This document shows, one piece after another, positions 26,088 to 35,203 of a stretch of DNA of 64,000 bases; the stretch's first letter is position 1; each line of letters begins with the position of its first letter. The stretch is from contig NZ_JANQBQ010000001.1 of assembly GCF_024723825.1 (NCBI RefSeq), forward strand, positions 744,001 to 808,000, read 5' to 3'. This DNA comes from Romboutsia lituseburensis (GTDB lineage Bacteria > Bacillota > Clostridia > Peptostreptococcales > Peptostreptococcaceae). The notes beneath the pieces are model-generated. The model did no database searches. It saw only the letters and a program-made list of their open reading frames with translations, and was not told the origin of the DNA. The position numbers and the translations under genes were made by a program.

Positions 26088-27056
26088 CTAAAATTCTATT
26101 ACATCTCTTTCTGTAATTTTTTTAACTATTACAGCTAAAACTATAGCTATTACAAATACTACTACTGATATAGCCATTGCATATCCATAGTTTGCATTCA
26201 TAAATGCCTGTGAATCCATATAGTTTAATAATGTATTTGATGCATTATCCGGACCGCCCTTTGTCATTACTTTTACAAATATAAAGCTTAAGTTAAATGC
26301 GCCCGTTATAAAAAATGTTATTGTAACTCTCACAACTTCCCATATTAAAGGTAATGTTATTATAAAAAATTGTTTCATAGGAGTAGCTCCATCTAAAGTT
26401 GCTGCTTCATATAAATCTTGTGGTATTCTATTTATTCCTGATATATAAATTACCATATAATATCCTGCAGCCTGCCACACCATAGTAAAAGTTAATGCCC
26501 ATAAGACAGTATCCTTTTCACCCAACCATGTTCTTTTTAAAGCTTCTAATCCTGCAAAATCTAAAAATGAATTTAAGATACCTAAATTAAAATCATACAC
26601 ATACATAAATAGCATACCTATTACAACCATTGATAATATATTAGGTAAGAAAAAAACTATTCTGTACAATGTTTTCTCCAATTCAAAAATTCTGCCTTGG
26701 GTAAGTATTACAGCAAAGAACAATGAAAGTAACATTGTAGCTATAGGAAATACTCCTAATATGAAAAATGTATTACCTAGTGATTTCCAAAATACAGGAT
26801 CATTAATTAGAGTAGTAAAGTTTTCAAAACCTATAAAAGTCGGATTACTACTAAGACCTGTTGATCTGTACAATGACATTTTTGCTGCACTTAGCATTGG
26901 ATATATTTTAAATAATAAAAATAATAAAAACGTAGGAACTACACACCAAAATATAAATCTACCTTGTTTTTTTTGTCTTTCGCTTTTTTTTAAAACTTGT
27001 TTGTTTTTACTTTGTTTATTTTTTATTTTTTTAGGTGTTTCTGTTTTAATCTCCAC
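26088..27056 (-). CDS. Carbohydrate ABC transporter permease, MalF/UgpA type
   Basis: 322 residues with six membrane segments after a lysine-rich N-terminus. The EAA motif is LYEAATLDGATPMKQFFIITLPLI, and YPMLSAAKMSLYRST and the C-terminal KGGPDNASNTLLNY region fit the MalF/UgpA type. The start is GTG, supported by the GAGGGGG site upstream. It is the first gene of the operon; no solute-binding protein gene lies in the operon or nearby. That is unusual, as sugar-ABC operons normally begin with it. Confidence 0.9.
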   Translation of the reverse strand: MEIKTETPKKIKNKQSKNKQVLKKSERQKKQGRFIFWCVVPTFLLFLLFKIYPMLSAAKMSLYRSTGLSSNPTFIGFENFTTLINDPVFWKSLGNTFFILGVFPIATMLLSLFFAVILTQGRIFELEKTLYRIVFFLPNILSMVVIGMLFMYVYDFNLGILNSFLDFAGLEALKRTWLGEKDTVLWALTFTMVWQAAGYYMVIYISGINRIPQDLYEAATLDGATPMKQFFIITLPLIWEVVRVTITFFITGAFNLSFIFVKVMTKGGPDNASNTLLNYMDSQAFMNANYGYAMAISVVVFVIAIVLAVIVKKITERDVIEF

Positions 27057-27296
27057 ACCGATTCCCCCTCTTTTTTATAGTTAAAGTTCTATACTATAAT
27101 GGTACTAGTACTATTTCTTTATTAAAATAGACTAATCTTACTTAAGTATAGATTTTTTTTACTTTAAAAGGCCGAAACCATTAAAACAAACATTTTCTTA
27201 TGAAGACATTTTGGTGTATACCTATTATTATTTACTTGAGTTTATATGTGATATTTAGATATAATTTAATTATAGACATTGTATTGGGGTGATTTT

Positions 27297-28442
27297 ATGT
27301 TTAACAAAACGACAAGTCCAACATTTAAAAAATTTGGGGATTTAATCTATGAAAATATAAGCTTTGATTATGGTAGCAAATTTTTATTTAAAAATAAAAG
27401 TATTAAAAGCTTATATTTAGTTGATAGAGATGATTTATTTATAAAAGTAATTAAAGGAGTTGTAATGATATTAGTTTCATCTGATGGTAATTCTTTAGAG
27501 TCATTTATAATAAATAGAACATTAAATTTAAAAAAAGGTATTTATTTTAATCTTATCTGCGTATCTGATGATTGCGAAATTAAAATTTCTTGTGACAGCA
27601 AATATTTAAAACCTATAAATTTAAAAGAAAAATATACTTACAAAAATATTTCTTCTTCTTTGAATATAAATGAAATATATACCAAATTTTATCAAGAAAA
27701 AGGTATAAACTATAATTTTTCCGGAGAGACCCATCCATATTGGGAGTTAACTTATGTTGATAAAGGTTTATTATCTACTACTGTAGATGATAAAAAGTAT
27801 GAATTAGAACAAGGAGATTTAATTTTTTATGCTCCTCTTCAATTTCATACTCAATCAACTCTAGATTCTAGTAGTTCTTATTTAACAATTAATTTTAATA
27901 TGGACTTTAATCATCATGAGTTATTATGTAATAAGGTCTTTACATTGCAAAGAGACTCTTATTCTCTTGTTGGAAAACTAATAGAAGAACTTTCTAGCAA
28001 GAGTATATACTCTAACGATTTATCACTTTGTTATTTAAAGCAACTTATTATACAAACACTTAGATTAGAGAATTCTTATTTTCAATCTAGACCAACTACT
28101 CATATGCAACAAACTTATGAAAATAATTTGCTAAATGAAATCCTAAAATTTATAGATAATCATTTATATGAAAAACTTTCAGTCGATAATTTATGCCGAC
28201 ATTTTTGTATTAGTCCATCTATGCTACACTCTTTATTTAAAAAGAATATGAATAATACTGTAAAAAATTATATTAATGACCTTAAGCTTAACAAAAGCAA
28301 GGAGCTTATTAAAAACTCTACATATACACTCAGTGAAATTTCTGAAATTCTAGGATTTTCATCAATTCATTATTTTTCAAAAAAATTTAAATCTAATTTT
28401 GGGATTTCACCTACTGAATATTCAAAATCGATTTATGATTAA
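27297..28442 (+). CDS. AraC-family transcriptional regulator
   Basis: 381 residues from the ATG at 27297, which follows GGGGTGATTTT; a longer frame from TTG has no ribosome site. The N-terminal half holds a cupin-like sensor (WELTYVDKGLLSTTV ... ELEQGDLIFYAPLQFHTQ). The C-terminal 100 residues are a double HTH of AraC type (LSVDNLCRHFCISPSMLHSLFKK and FSSIHYFSKKFKSNFGISPTEY). It is divergent from the sugar permease-sulfatase operon, sharing a 240-bp regulatory region. It therefore most likely activates that operon in response to a sugar ligand. Confidence 0.9.
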   Translation: MFNKTTSPTFKKFGDLIYENISFDYGSKFLFKNKSIKSLYLVDRDDLFIKVIKGVVMILVSSDGNSLESFIINRTLNLKKGIYFNLICVSDDCEIKISCDSKYLKPINLKEKYTYKNISSSLNINEIYTKFYQEKGINYNFSGETHPYWELTYVDKGLLSTTVDDKKYELEQGDLIFYAPLQFHTQSTLDSSSSYLTINFNMDFNHHELLCNKVFTLQRDSYSLVGKLIEELSSKSIYSNDLSLCYLKQLIIQTLRLENSYFQSRPTTHMQQTYENNLLNEILKFIDNHLYEKLSVDNLCRHFCISPSMLHSLFKKNMNNTVKNYINDLKLNKSKELIKNSTYTLSEISEILGFSSIHYFSKKFKSNFGISPTEYSKSIYD

Positions 28443-28445
28443 ACA

Positions 28446-28480
28446 AAAATAACACCTGTAAAATACAGGTGTTATTTTAT
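28446..28480. terminator. Bidirectional terminator between convergent genes
   Basis: The stem AAAATAACACCTGTA/TACAGGTGTTATTTT with a 3-nt loop. It closes the plus-strand AraC gene and the minus-strand cobalamin-binding protein gene. Confidence 0.9.
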
Positions 28481-28482
28481 TT

Positions 28483-29391
28483 CTACTTATAACTTTCAGG
28501 GTAAATTGCTACTGCCATTTCCTTAAGAGCTTTTATAGCGTGATGTGATGGACGAGATGATGAATTTTTATCTATTAAAAATACTTTATTATCTTTAACT
28601 GCAGTTATATTGCTCCAACCATTACGAGATTTAATTTCATCTAAAGGATTTTTAATATAGTCTACATTAGTTAATATTACATCTGGATTTTTATCTATCA
28701 CTGATTCTTCACTTGGACTTATCCATGATTTTTCATCTTTAAATGCATTTTCTGCTCCAACTAATTCTATCATTTCATTTAAGAATGTTGAATTCCCAAA
28801 ACTATATAGATTTGGTGCTGGTCCTATTTCAAAGTAAACTTTTTTCTTATCTTTTATAGTTTCACCTATAGCTTTTATTTCATCTACTTCTTTTTTCATA
28901 TTATCTACTATCTGTTGACCTTTTTCTTTTTTATCAGTTATATCTGCTAAAAACATAATGTCATCATAAATTCCTTGTATACTATCACTACTTGGTATGT
29001 AAACTACGCTTATTCCAGCCTCTTTTATAAGTTTAAATGGATCTTCACTTGAACCTGTTTTATTATGTCCTGATGCTATTATTATATCTGGATTTAAAGC
29101 TATTATTGCCTCTGCATCTGGATTTAAGAAATCTATTGTTTCTATGTCTTTGTTTATTCCTTCTATATCTGTTGAATATTTATCCACCGCTACTAATTTA
29201 TCAGCAAGACCTAAATCTACTAGCACCTCTGTGTTTGATGGGGCTGTTGATATTATTCTATCCATTTTTTTAGGAAGTGTAACATCATTACCTTCTCTAT
29301 CTTTTATTGTTTTACTTTTTGGGCTACATCCTACAGTAGCTAGCATAACTACTAATACTAATGCTAATATACTCGTTAGTTTCTTTTTCAT
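28483..29391 (-). CDS. btuF: Cobalamin ABC transporter substrate-binding lipoprotein (BtuF-like)
   Basis: 302 residues. Signal peptide with lipobox ATVGC (Cys near residue 22), then two lobes of the class III periplasmic binding fold: RIISTAPSNTEVLVDLGLADKLVAVD and NPDIIIASG in the N-lobe, and LNEMIELVGAENAF and NPDVILTN in the C-lobe. It is preceded by a cobalamin riboswitch with a terminator, so vitamin B12 uptake is the most likely role rather than siderophore uptake. The permease and ATPase genes are not adjacent. They lie at 46135-47921 under a second riboswitch of the same class. Confidence 0.88.
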   Translation of the reverse strand: MKKKLTSILALVLVVMLATVGCSPKSKTIKDREGNDVTLPKKMDRIISTAPSNTEVLVDLGLADKLVAVDKYSTDIEGINKDIETIDFLNPDAEAIIALNPDIIIASGHNKTGSSEDPFKLIKEAGISVVYIPSSDSIQGIYDDIMFLADITDKKEKGQQIVDNMKKEVDEIKAIGETIKDKKKVYFEIGPAPNLYSFGNSTFLNEMIELVGAENAFKDEKSWISPSEESVIDKNPDVILTNVDYIKNPLDEIKSRNGWSNITAVKDNKVFLIDKNSSSRPSHHAIKALKEMAVAIYPESYK

Positions 29392-29469
29392 TTTCTTTCT
29401 CCTTACTTATAATTTCTACTTATAAATTTTTTACTTCTTCATTTAACTTTAATACTAATACAAAAAACA

Positions 29470-29498
29470 AAAAAGCATGCTTTGAGAGCATGCTTTTG
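29470..29498 (-). terminator. Expression-platform terminator of the cobalamin riboswitch for btuF
   Basis: The stem AAAAGCATGCT/AGCATGCTTTT with a 5-nt loop and a following TTTTTTG tract on the minus strand. It lies between the riboswitch and the btuF start, so cobalamin binding can end transcription here. Confidence 0.85.
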
Positions 29499-29525
29499 AT
29501 TTTATCTTTATTATATAGTTAAATA

Positions 29526-29700
29526 TCTAACCCTCAGAAGATATTAACGTTAAAGATATTGGCAGGTATCCCGGCTCAACTTCATTCTACTTTCAAACCT
29601 TCCCGATTGCTCAGTGGTATCTTTGATTTCGTCAGTTTTACGGTTACTGGGGTAGCTTAGACTTTTAATCTAATTCCCTATTAAGTTAAATAAACACCAA
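29526..29700 (-). promoter_or_regulatory. Cobalamin (B12) riboswitch controlling btuF
   Basis: On the minus strand the conserved blocks occur in order: GGTG and TTAATAGGGAA at the start, GCTACCCCAGTAACCGT, CACTGAG, CGGGAAGGT, AGTTGAGCCGGG and ACCTGCC. This is the AdoCbl riboswitch signature including the B12 box. A terminator follows at 29470-29498. A sibling copy is at 48050-48222. Confidence 0.95.
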
Positions 29701-29840
29701 TACTTTTATTATTCTTTTTTCTCACTTTTATAGTAGCTTATATTTCATGTATTTGCAATCCTTTATTTCAATAATCTAATTTATACCCATTTTTCTTTTC
29801 ACAATCTCTCAAATATCTAATAAAAAATTCATTTATCTTA

Positions 29841-29898
29841 ATTCACTGCGTATTCACTACTCTTCATAGTGACAACGGCTTCGTACGTTTCTTAAAAT
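29841..29898. repeat. Dispersed two-hairpin intergenic repeat, copy C
   Basis: The first hairpin, CACTA...TAGTG, is perfectly paired although its bases differ from copies A and B. The second is AACGGC-UUC-GUACGUU with the same bulge position. It ends with CTTAAAAT as in copies A and B. It is just downstream of the aminotransferase gene (minus strand). Confidence 0.6.
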
Positions 29899-29917
29899 AT
29901 TATAAGTCATACGTATA

Positions 29918-31210
29918 TTAGTTATTTCTTATTATACTTTTTAAAGCTCTTATAAAAATTTCAGCTTCTTCTAATGTGTTATATAACCCTAAACTTAACC
30001 TTACCATTCCATATTGTTCTAAGTCTTCATCCATTGCATGTTCATAAGCTTCTTCGTCACTTATACCTAGCAGCCTATTTACATATGGATGAGCACAGAA
30101 TTTAGCATATCTCAATGCTATACCAAACTCTTCTGCAAATTTATGTGCAACTGTATCAAACTCGATTCCTTCTATATTAAATGTAATTACACCCAATCTA
30201 TCATCCGTATACTCTGTATCACCATAAAGTATTACTCTATCTAACTTTTTCATTTCTTTCATCAAGTAATTTTTAAGTAGCATTTCATGACTAGATATAT
30301 TTCTAAATCCTATATTTCTTAATTGATTTAATGAACTTACCATAGCCATTACACCTAAAAAATTAGATGTTCCAGCTTCATCTTTGTGAGGTGGTTCACT
30401 CCATACAACACCATAATCACTTACTACATCAACACATCCACCACCTCTTAGAAATGGTTCTGCTTGTGATAGCTCTTCGGTTAATCCCACTATTGCTCCA
30501 CTTCCATAAGGAGCATACGCTTTATGAGCAGAAAATACTAAAAAGTCTATTTGCTCTTCTGGTGTTCTACCTTTCATATCTACCTTTTTATGTGCTATAA
30601 GCTGAGCTCCATCAACTATTATTTTCGCATTATATTTATGGGATATTTTCGCAATCTCATTAATAGGGTTTGTGTATCCAGTTACATTTGATGCTCCAGT
30701 TATACTTACATATTTAATCTCACCATTATTTTCTATCAAATTTTTTTCTATATCATTTATATTAACTCTTCCTAATTCATCAACATCTATATATTCTACA
30801 GTAGCTACTTTTCTCCAAGGTAAGTCATTAGCATGATGTTCCATTCTAGTAGTCAACACTTTTTCATTTTTATCCTTTATTAATACATTTGCTAATAAGT
30901 TTATTCCTTCAGTTGTATTTTTTGTGTATATTACAGTGTGTGAATTGCATCCTAACAAGTTAAAAAATGTTAAAATTTGTTCTCTAGCTTCTTCATATTT
31001 TTGAGTACATAAATCACCTTTTTGACCTGCACCCCTAGCTATTGGTCCATATATTAGTGAGTTTTCAATAACTGCATTCGCTGCCATATTTATAGGCGGT
31101 GTTGTTGCTCCATTATCAAAATTTATTGGAGTCACAACCCTTCCATTTTTTATCATGACAGGTGTATCTATTCCTATAAATAGACTTCTATAAATATTAT
31201 AATTTCTCAT
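29918..31210 (-). CDS. Aminotransferase class V (cysteine desulfurase/selenocysteine lyase-like)
   Basis: 430 residues, PLP enzyme. The Schiff-base lysine is in VFSAHKAYAPYGSGAIVG (SxHK). TTEGINLLANVL, MEHHANDLPWR, SNVTGYTNPI and DGAQLIAHK (PLP-binding Asp and Gln) are standard. A Cys in YAKFCAHPY near residue 375 could be the sulfur-accepting residue of desulfurases. The ATG at 31208-31210 follows GAGGAGG. No scaffold or sulfur-carrier gene is next to it, so assignment to CsdA-like desulfurase is by family only. The gene has no clear terminator; copy C of the intergenic repeat lies downstream. Confidence 0.85.
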   Translation of the reverse strand: MRNYNIYRSLFIGIDTPVMIKNGRVVTPINFDNGATTPPINMAANAVIENSLIYGPIARGAGQKGDLCTQKYEEAREQILTFFNLLGCNSHTVIYTKNTTEGINLLANVLIKDKNEKVLTTRMEHHANDLPWRKVATVEYIDVDELGRVNINDIEKNLIENNGEIKYVSITGASNVTGYTNPINEIAKISHKYNAKIIVDGAQLIAHKKVDMKGRTPEEQIDFLVFSAHKAYAPYGSGAIVGLTEELSQAEPFLRGGGCVDVVSDYGVVWSEPPHKDEAGTSNFLGVMAMVSSLNQLRNIGFRNISSHEMLLKNYLMKEMKKLDRVILYGDTEYTDDRLGVITFNIEGIEFDTVAHKFAEEFGIALRYAKFCAHPYVNRLLGISDEEAYEHAMDEDLEQYGMVRLSLGLYNTLEEAEIFIRALKSIIRNN

Positions 31211-31413
31211 ATTTGTCCTCCTCAATTTATTGTTTCTTTATTTATATATGACTTTAGACTCAATAAAGTTCAAATTTGACAAATACTAGTAATTTATTGT
31301 TTACTAAAATATATTTTGTAATATATTTTGGTAATAATATACATTAGATGTTAAAAAAATATATTTTGAAGTTACAGATAACTTATATTCTGATATTTAT
31401 ATTAGATTGTATT

Positions 31414-31444
31414 AAAAAACTACTTAAAATTAAGTAGTTTTTTA
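31414..31444 (-). terminator. Terminator of the gal operon
   Basis: The stem AAAAAACTACTTAA/TTAAGTAGTTTTTT with a very short loop, immediately after galM in the direction of transcription. Confidence 0.9.
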
Positions 31445-31453
31445 ATATGTTTT

Positions 31454-32491
31454 TTATTTTATTGAAAATTTATATACAGTTTTTTGTTTATACACTTCAC
31501 CTTTGTTTAAAATAGAATCTTTTATAAAACACATATTTCTACCTATTGGAGGTGCTTGTGTTTCAAAGCATATCCCAAATCTTCTTTGTGCTTTTTTACC
31601 ATTGTATAATTTAAATTCATCTGGAAAATTCATACTATAAACAACTACAGATTTTTGGTCTGTTGAAATATCTAATACTCTTTTTGATGCCCTGTCTTCT
31701 AAATGTATTTTTCCATTCTTATTTAATAAAAATGTATGATCATATCCACTTCCTATTTTTATTTGATCATTATTGCAATCTATATCTTCTCCTATACACT
31801 TCATATTATTAAAATCAAAAGCTGTGTCTTTAACATTAATGCTTTTTCCTGTTACTGCACAAGTTTCATCTAATTCTAATATATAATCAGAGTCTATTTT
31901 TAAATATTGTGTGGTTATAGGAGCTTTTATATTCCCACTTAAGTTAAAATAGCTGTGGTTTGTCAAATTCACTAAAGTAGTTTTATCACACTTACATTCA
32001 TATATTTGCTCTATTGTAAAGTCTTCATATATTTTAAAGATTAAAGTAATATCTAGGTTACCTGGATAATTTTCTTCTTTATCTTTGCTAATTGTAGACA
32101 ACCTCAATGTTATATTGTCCTTATCCTCTATAACATTAACTTCCCATATTTTTTTATTAAACCCTACGTTTCCTCCATGACCGTGATGAGGATTGTAGTT
32201 TTTGGATAAGCTATATTGTCTGTCATCTATAGTTACATTGCCTTCACAAATTCGTCCTGATGTTCTACCTATGATTGCCCCTAAATATGATGGATTTTCT
32301 ATATAACTTTCTATTTCTTTATATCCGACTACTACATTTTCAAAATTATTATACTTGTCTGGAGTTATTATCTTAGTTATAATTCCACCTAAATTAAGTA
32401 TTTCCACCTCAAATTTATTATCATACTTTATATTATAAGCTACTATATTTTTATCATTTATTTTGCCAACTATGCTTTTAGTACATTTCAT
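31454..32491 (-). CDS. galM: Aldose 1-epimerase (mutarotase)
   Basis: 345 residues. Family landmarks are NYNPHHGHGGNVGFNKKIWEV (His of the active site), LTNHSYFNLSG and the C-terminal GICFETQAPPIG, where Glu is the catalytic base. It interconverts alpha and beta anomers of galactose so that GalK can act. It is last in the operon galK-galE-galT-galM, with a GGTGAT ribosome site. The cytoplasmic location and the lack of a signal peptide fit the role. Confidence 0.93.
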   Translation of the reverse strand: MKCTKSIVGKINDKNIVAYNIKYDNKFEVEILNLGGIITKIITPDKYNNFENVVVGYKEIESYIENPSYLGAIIGRTSGRICEGNVTIDDRQYSLSKNYNPHHGHGGNVGFNKKIWEVNVIEDKDNITLRLSTISKDKEENYPGNLDITLIFKIYEDFTIEQIYECKCDKTTLVNLTNHSYFNLSGNIKAPITTQYLKIDSDYILELDETCAVTGKSINVKDTAFDFNNMKCIGEDIDCNNDQIKIGSGYDHTFLLNKNGKIHLEDRASKRVLDISTDQKSVVVYSMNFPDEFKLYNGKKAQRRFGICFETQAPPIGRNMCFIKDSILNKGEVYKQKTVYKFSIK

Positions 32492-32548
32492 AATATCACC
32501 AAATTCTAATTTATTTTTATAGGCAATTAGTTTGTAAAAGGCTATAGA

Positions 32549-34093
32549 TTATATATTTGCTCTTTTACGTCCTTCAACATATCCTTTTAAATCTATAACA
32601 TATCTATTTATAGCATCTAGTCCTTCTTTATCCCACTTAAATACTCCACAATGTTCTAATACCTTTTTAAATATATTTCCGACTTCATTTTCAAGTATTT
32701 TATCAACATTATTTTCATTAAAATAAATATATTTTTCTTTTAAACTATTAAACCAATCTAAATGTATTTTTAGTTTTTCATTTTTACTTATTAAACTTAT
32801 TTTACTTTCATCTAATAAACATGTTCTTATTACAGTTAATTCTTCTTTTAATCTAGAGGGTAATACTGCTAGACCCAGTACTTCTATAAGGCCTATATTT
32901 TCTTTTTTTATATGATGAAGTTCCTTATGAGGATGGAATATTCCATCTGGATAGTTTTCATCACATCTATTATTTCTAAGAACTAAGTCCAGTTCAAATT
33001 TTCCATCTTTATTTCTAGCTATTGGTGTTATTGTATTATGAGGTATATCATTTGTATGGGAATGTATTCCTACATTTTCATCTGAATAATTTCTCCAATG
33101 AGTCAATATTTGATCTGCTAATTTACTGATATTTTCTCTATTTTCTCCACTTATTCTAACTACAGATAATGGCCATTTTATTATAGATATTTTTATATCT
33201 TCATATTTATTTATACAAAACCTATAAATATCATCTGCTTTTGCCATTGAAAATTCATATCTTCCACCTTGATAATGGTCATGAGTAAGTATAGATCCTC
33301 CCACTATTGGTAGGTCGGCATTTGATCCTATAAAATAATGTGGAAATTTTTCTACAAATTCTAAATTCCGATCAAAAGTATTTTTATTTATACTCATAGG
33401 TACATGCTTGCTAGAAAATACTATACAATGCTCATTATAATAAGAATATGGAGAATATTGAAGATTCCATTCTTCATCTTTTAACTTAAATGGTATTACT
33501 CTTAAGTTTTGTCTTGCTGGATGATTTAGTCTACCTGCATATCCTACATTTTCTTTGCATAATAAACACTTTGGATATACTGATTGTTTCATGTTTTTTG
33601 CAGCTGCTATAGCCTTTGGGTCTTTTTCTGGCTTTGATAAGTTTATAGTTATATCAATTTCACCATACTCAGTGTCAACTTTCCATGTTGTATTTTGAGC
33701 TATTCTTTGAGTTCTAACATAATCACATGCCTTGCTTAAATCATATAAATAATTTGTAGCACTTACTTTATCCTCTTGATATTTTTTATTAAACTCCTTT
33801 ATGACCTCTGATGGTCTAGGCATAAGTAAGTTCATGATTTTAGTATCCAACAAATCTCTATATATAGGAGAATTAGATTCCAGTATTTTATTTTCAAAAG
33901 CATAGTTCAATAAATTATCTAGAATTTCAGTTGGATTTTCTAAATTTTCATCTTCTATATTTTCTATTATATATTCATCAAGTCTAAATAACTCAATTAA
34001 AGAGTTTCTTATATATATAATATCTTCTTTTTCAAACAATCTTTTTTTTATTCCATAGTTTATAAGCCTCTCAAATTCACTGTATATATTCAT
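32549..34093 (-). CDS. galT: UDP-glucose--hexose-1-phosphate uridylyltransferase, class II
   Basis: 514 residues, the long Gram-positive class II form. Motifs: NYLYDLSKACDYVRTQRIAQNTTWKV, KCLLCKENVGYAGR (Cys residues of the metal site), SNADLPIVGGSILTHDHYQGG (the HxH-type nucleotidyl His region) and DEKENYPDG-like NYPDGIFHPHKELH. It transfers UMP from UDP-glucose to galactose-1-phosphate. AAGGGAG precedes the ATG. It lies between galE and galM. Confidence 0.94.
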   Translation of the reverse strand: MNIYSEFERLINYGIKKRLFEKEDIIYIRNSLIELFRLDEYIIENIEDENLENPTEILDNLLNYAFENKILESNSPIYRDLLDTKIMNLLMPRPSEVIKEFNKKYQEDKVSATNYLYDLSKACDYVRTQRIAQNTTWKVDTEYGEIDITINLSKPEKDPKAIAAAKNMKQSVYPKCLLCKENVGYAGRLNHPARQNLRVIPFKLKDEEWNLQYSPYSYYNEHCIVFSSKHVPMSINKNTFDRNLEFVEKFPHYFIGSNADLPIVGGSILTHDHYQGGRYEFSMAKADDIYRFCINKYEDIKISIIKWPLSVVRISGENRENISKLADQILTHWRNYSDENVGIHSHTNDIPHNTITPIARNKDGKFELDLVLRNNRCDENYPDGIFHPHKELHHIKKENIGLIEVLGLAVLPSRLKEELTVIRTCLLDESKISLISKNEKLKIHLDWFNSLKEKYIYFNENNVDKILENEVGNIFKKVLEHCGVFKWDKEGLDAINRYVIDLKGYVEGRKRANI

Positions 34094-34115
34094 ATAACTA
34101 TCTCTCCCTTAATAT

Positions 34116-35102
34116 CTACATTTCAAAACCATTTGGATGACTTTTGTGCCAATTCCAAGCAGAAGATATCATTGCCTCAACAGTTTCAAATTTAGGTTGC
34201 CACCCTAGTTCGTGTCTAGCTTTTTCTGATGATGCCACAAGTTTAGCAGGATCTCCAGTTCTTCTTTCACAAACTTTAGCAGGTATAGAATGTCCTGTCA
34301 CAAACCTAGCTGCTTCTACCATCTCTTTTACTGTAAATCCATTTCCACTACCTAAGTTATATATATTACTATTAGATCTTTCTCTTAGTTTATTAACTGC
34401 TAATATGTGTGCATTGGCTAAATCACTTACATGTATATAATCCCTTATACATGTTCCATCATGAGTATCATAATCATCACCAAATATAGATATAAACTCC
34501 CTTTTTCCTAATGGAACCTGAAGTATCAGTGGTATTAAGTGAGTTTCTGGACTATGATCTTCACCTATTACTCCACTTACATGAGCGCCTGCTACATTAA
34601 AATATCTAAGGGAAATATACTTAATACCATGTGCTATATCAGCCCACTTCATCATTTTTTCCATAGCTAGCTTTGTTTCACCATATGCATTTGTTGGTTT
34701 TGTTTCATCACTTTCAAGAATTGGAATATTTTTAGGCTCTCCATATATTGCTGCTGTTGATGAAAATACAATTTTTTTTACATCATTTTTTGCCATAACA
34801 TTTAAAAGTACTTCTGTTCCATGTACATTATTGTTATAGTACTTTAATGGATTTGTCATACTTTCCCCTACTAATGAATTTGCTGCAAAATGTATTACTT
34901 CATCTATTTTATTTTCTTTAAATACAATATCTAATTCTTTTTCATCTCTTATATCTACATTGTAGAACTTAGCTTTTGGATGTATTGCCCCTTTATGACC
35001 TGTTTCTAAGTTGTCAACTATAATTACCTCTTCTGAATTATCTATAAGTTGTCTTACTGCATGACTACCTATATATCCAGCTCCCCCACAAACTAATATC
35101 AT
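34116..35102 (-). CDS. galE: UDP-glucose 4-epimerase
   Basis: 328 residues from the ATG at 35100-35102; a GTGGGAGG site precedes it. Extended SDR fold: CGGAGYIGSHAVRQ (NAD-binding GxxGxxG), DNLETGHKGAI, and the catalytic Ser-Tyr-Lys triad seen in FSSTAAIYGEP and NAYGETKLAMEKM. C-terminal YNLGSGNGFTVKEM and RRTGDPAKL are conserved. It regenerates UDP-glucose from UDP-galactose. Confidence 0.95.
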   Translation of the reverse strand: MILVCGGAGYIGSHAVRQLIDNSEEVIIVDNLETGHKGAIHPKAKFYNVDIRDEKELDIVFKENKIDEVIHFAANSLVGESMTNPLKYYNNNVHGTEVLLNVMAKNDVKKIVFSSTAAIYGEPKNIPILESDETKPTNAYGETKLAMEKMMKWADIAHGIKYISLRYFNVAGAHVSGVIGEDHSPETHLIPLILQVPLGKREFISIFGDDYDTHDGTCIRDYIHVSDLANAHILAVNKLRERSNSNIYNLGSGNGFTVKEMVEAARFVTGHSIPAKVCERRTGDPAKLVASSEKARHELGWQPKFETVEAMISSAWNWHKSHPNGFEM

Positions 35103-35203
35103 ATTTACCTCCCACAATTTCTTAGCTTATAGATTTACTTACCAAGTAAAATATAACATAACTTCATTAGAATATATTTTACTTTTATATGGACTATTCT
35201 TTT

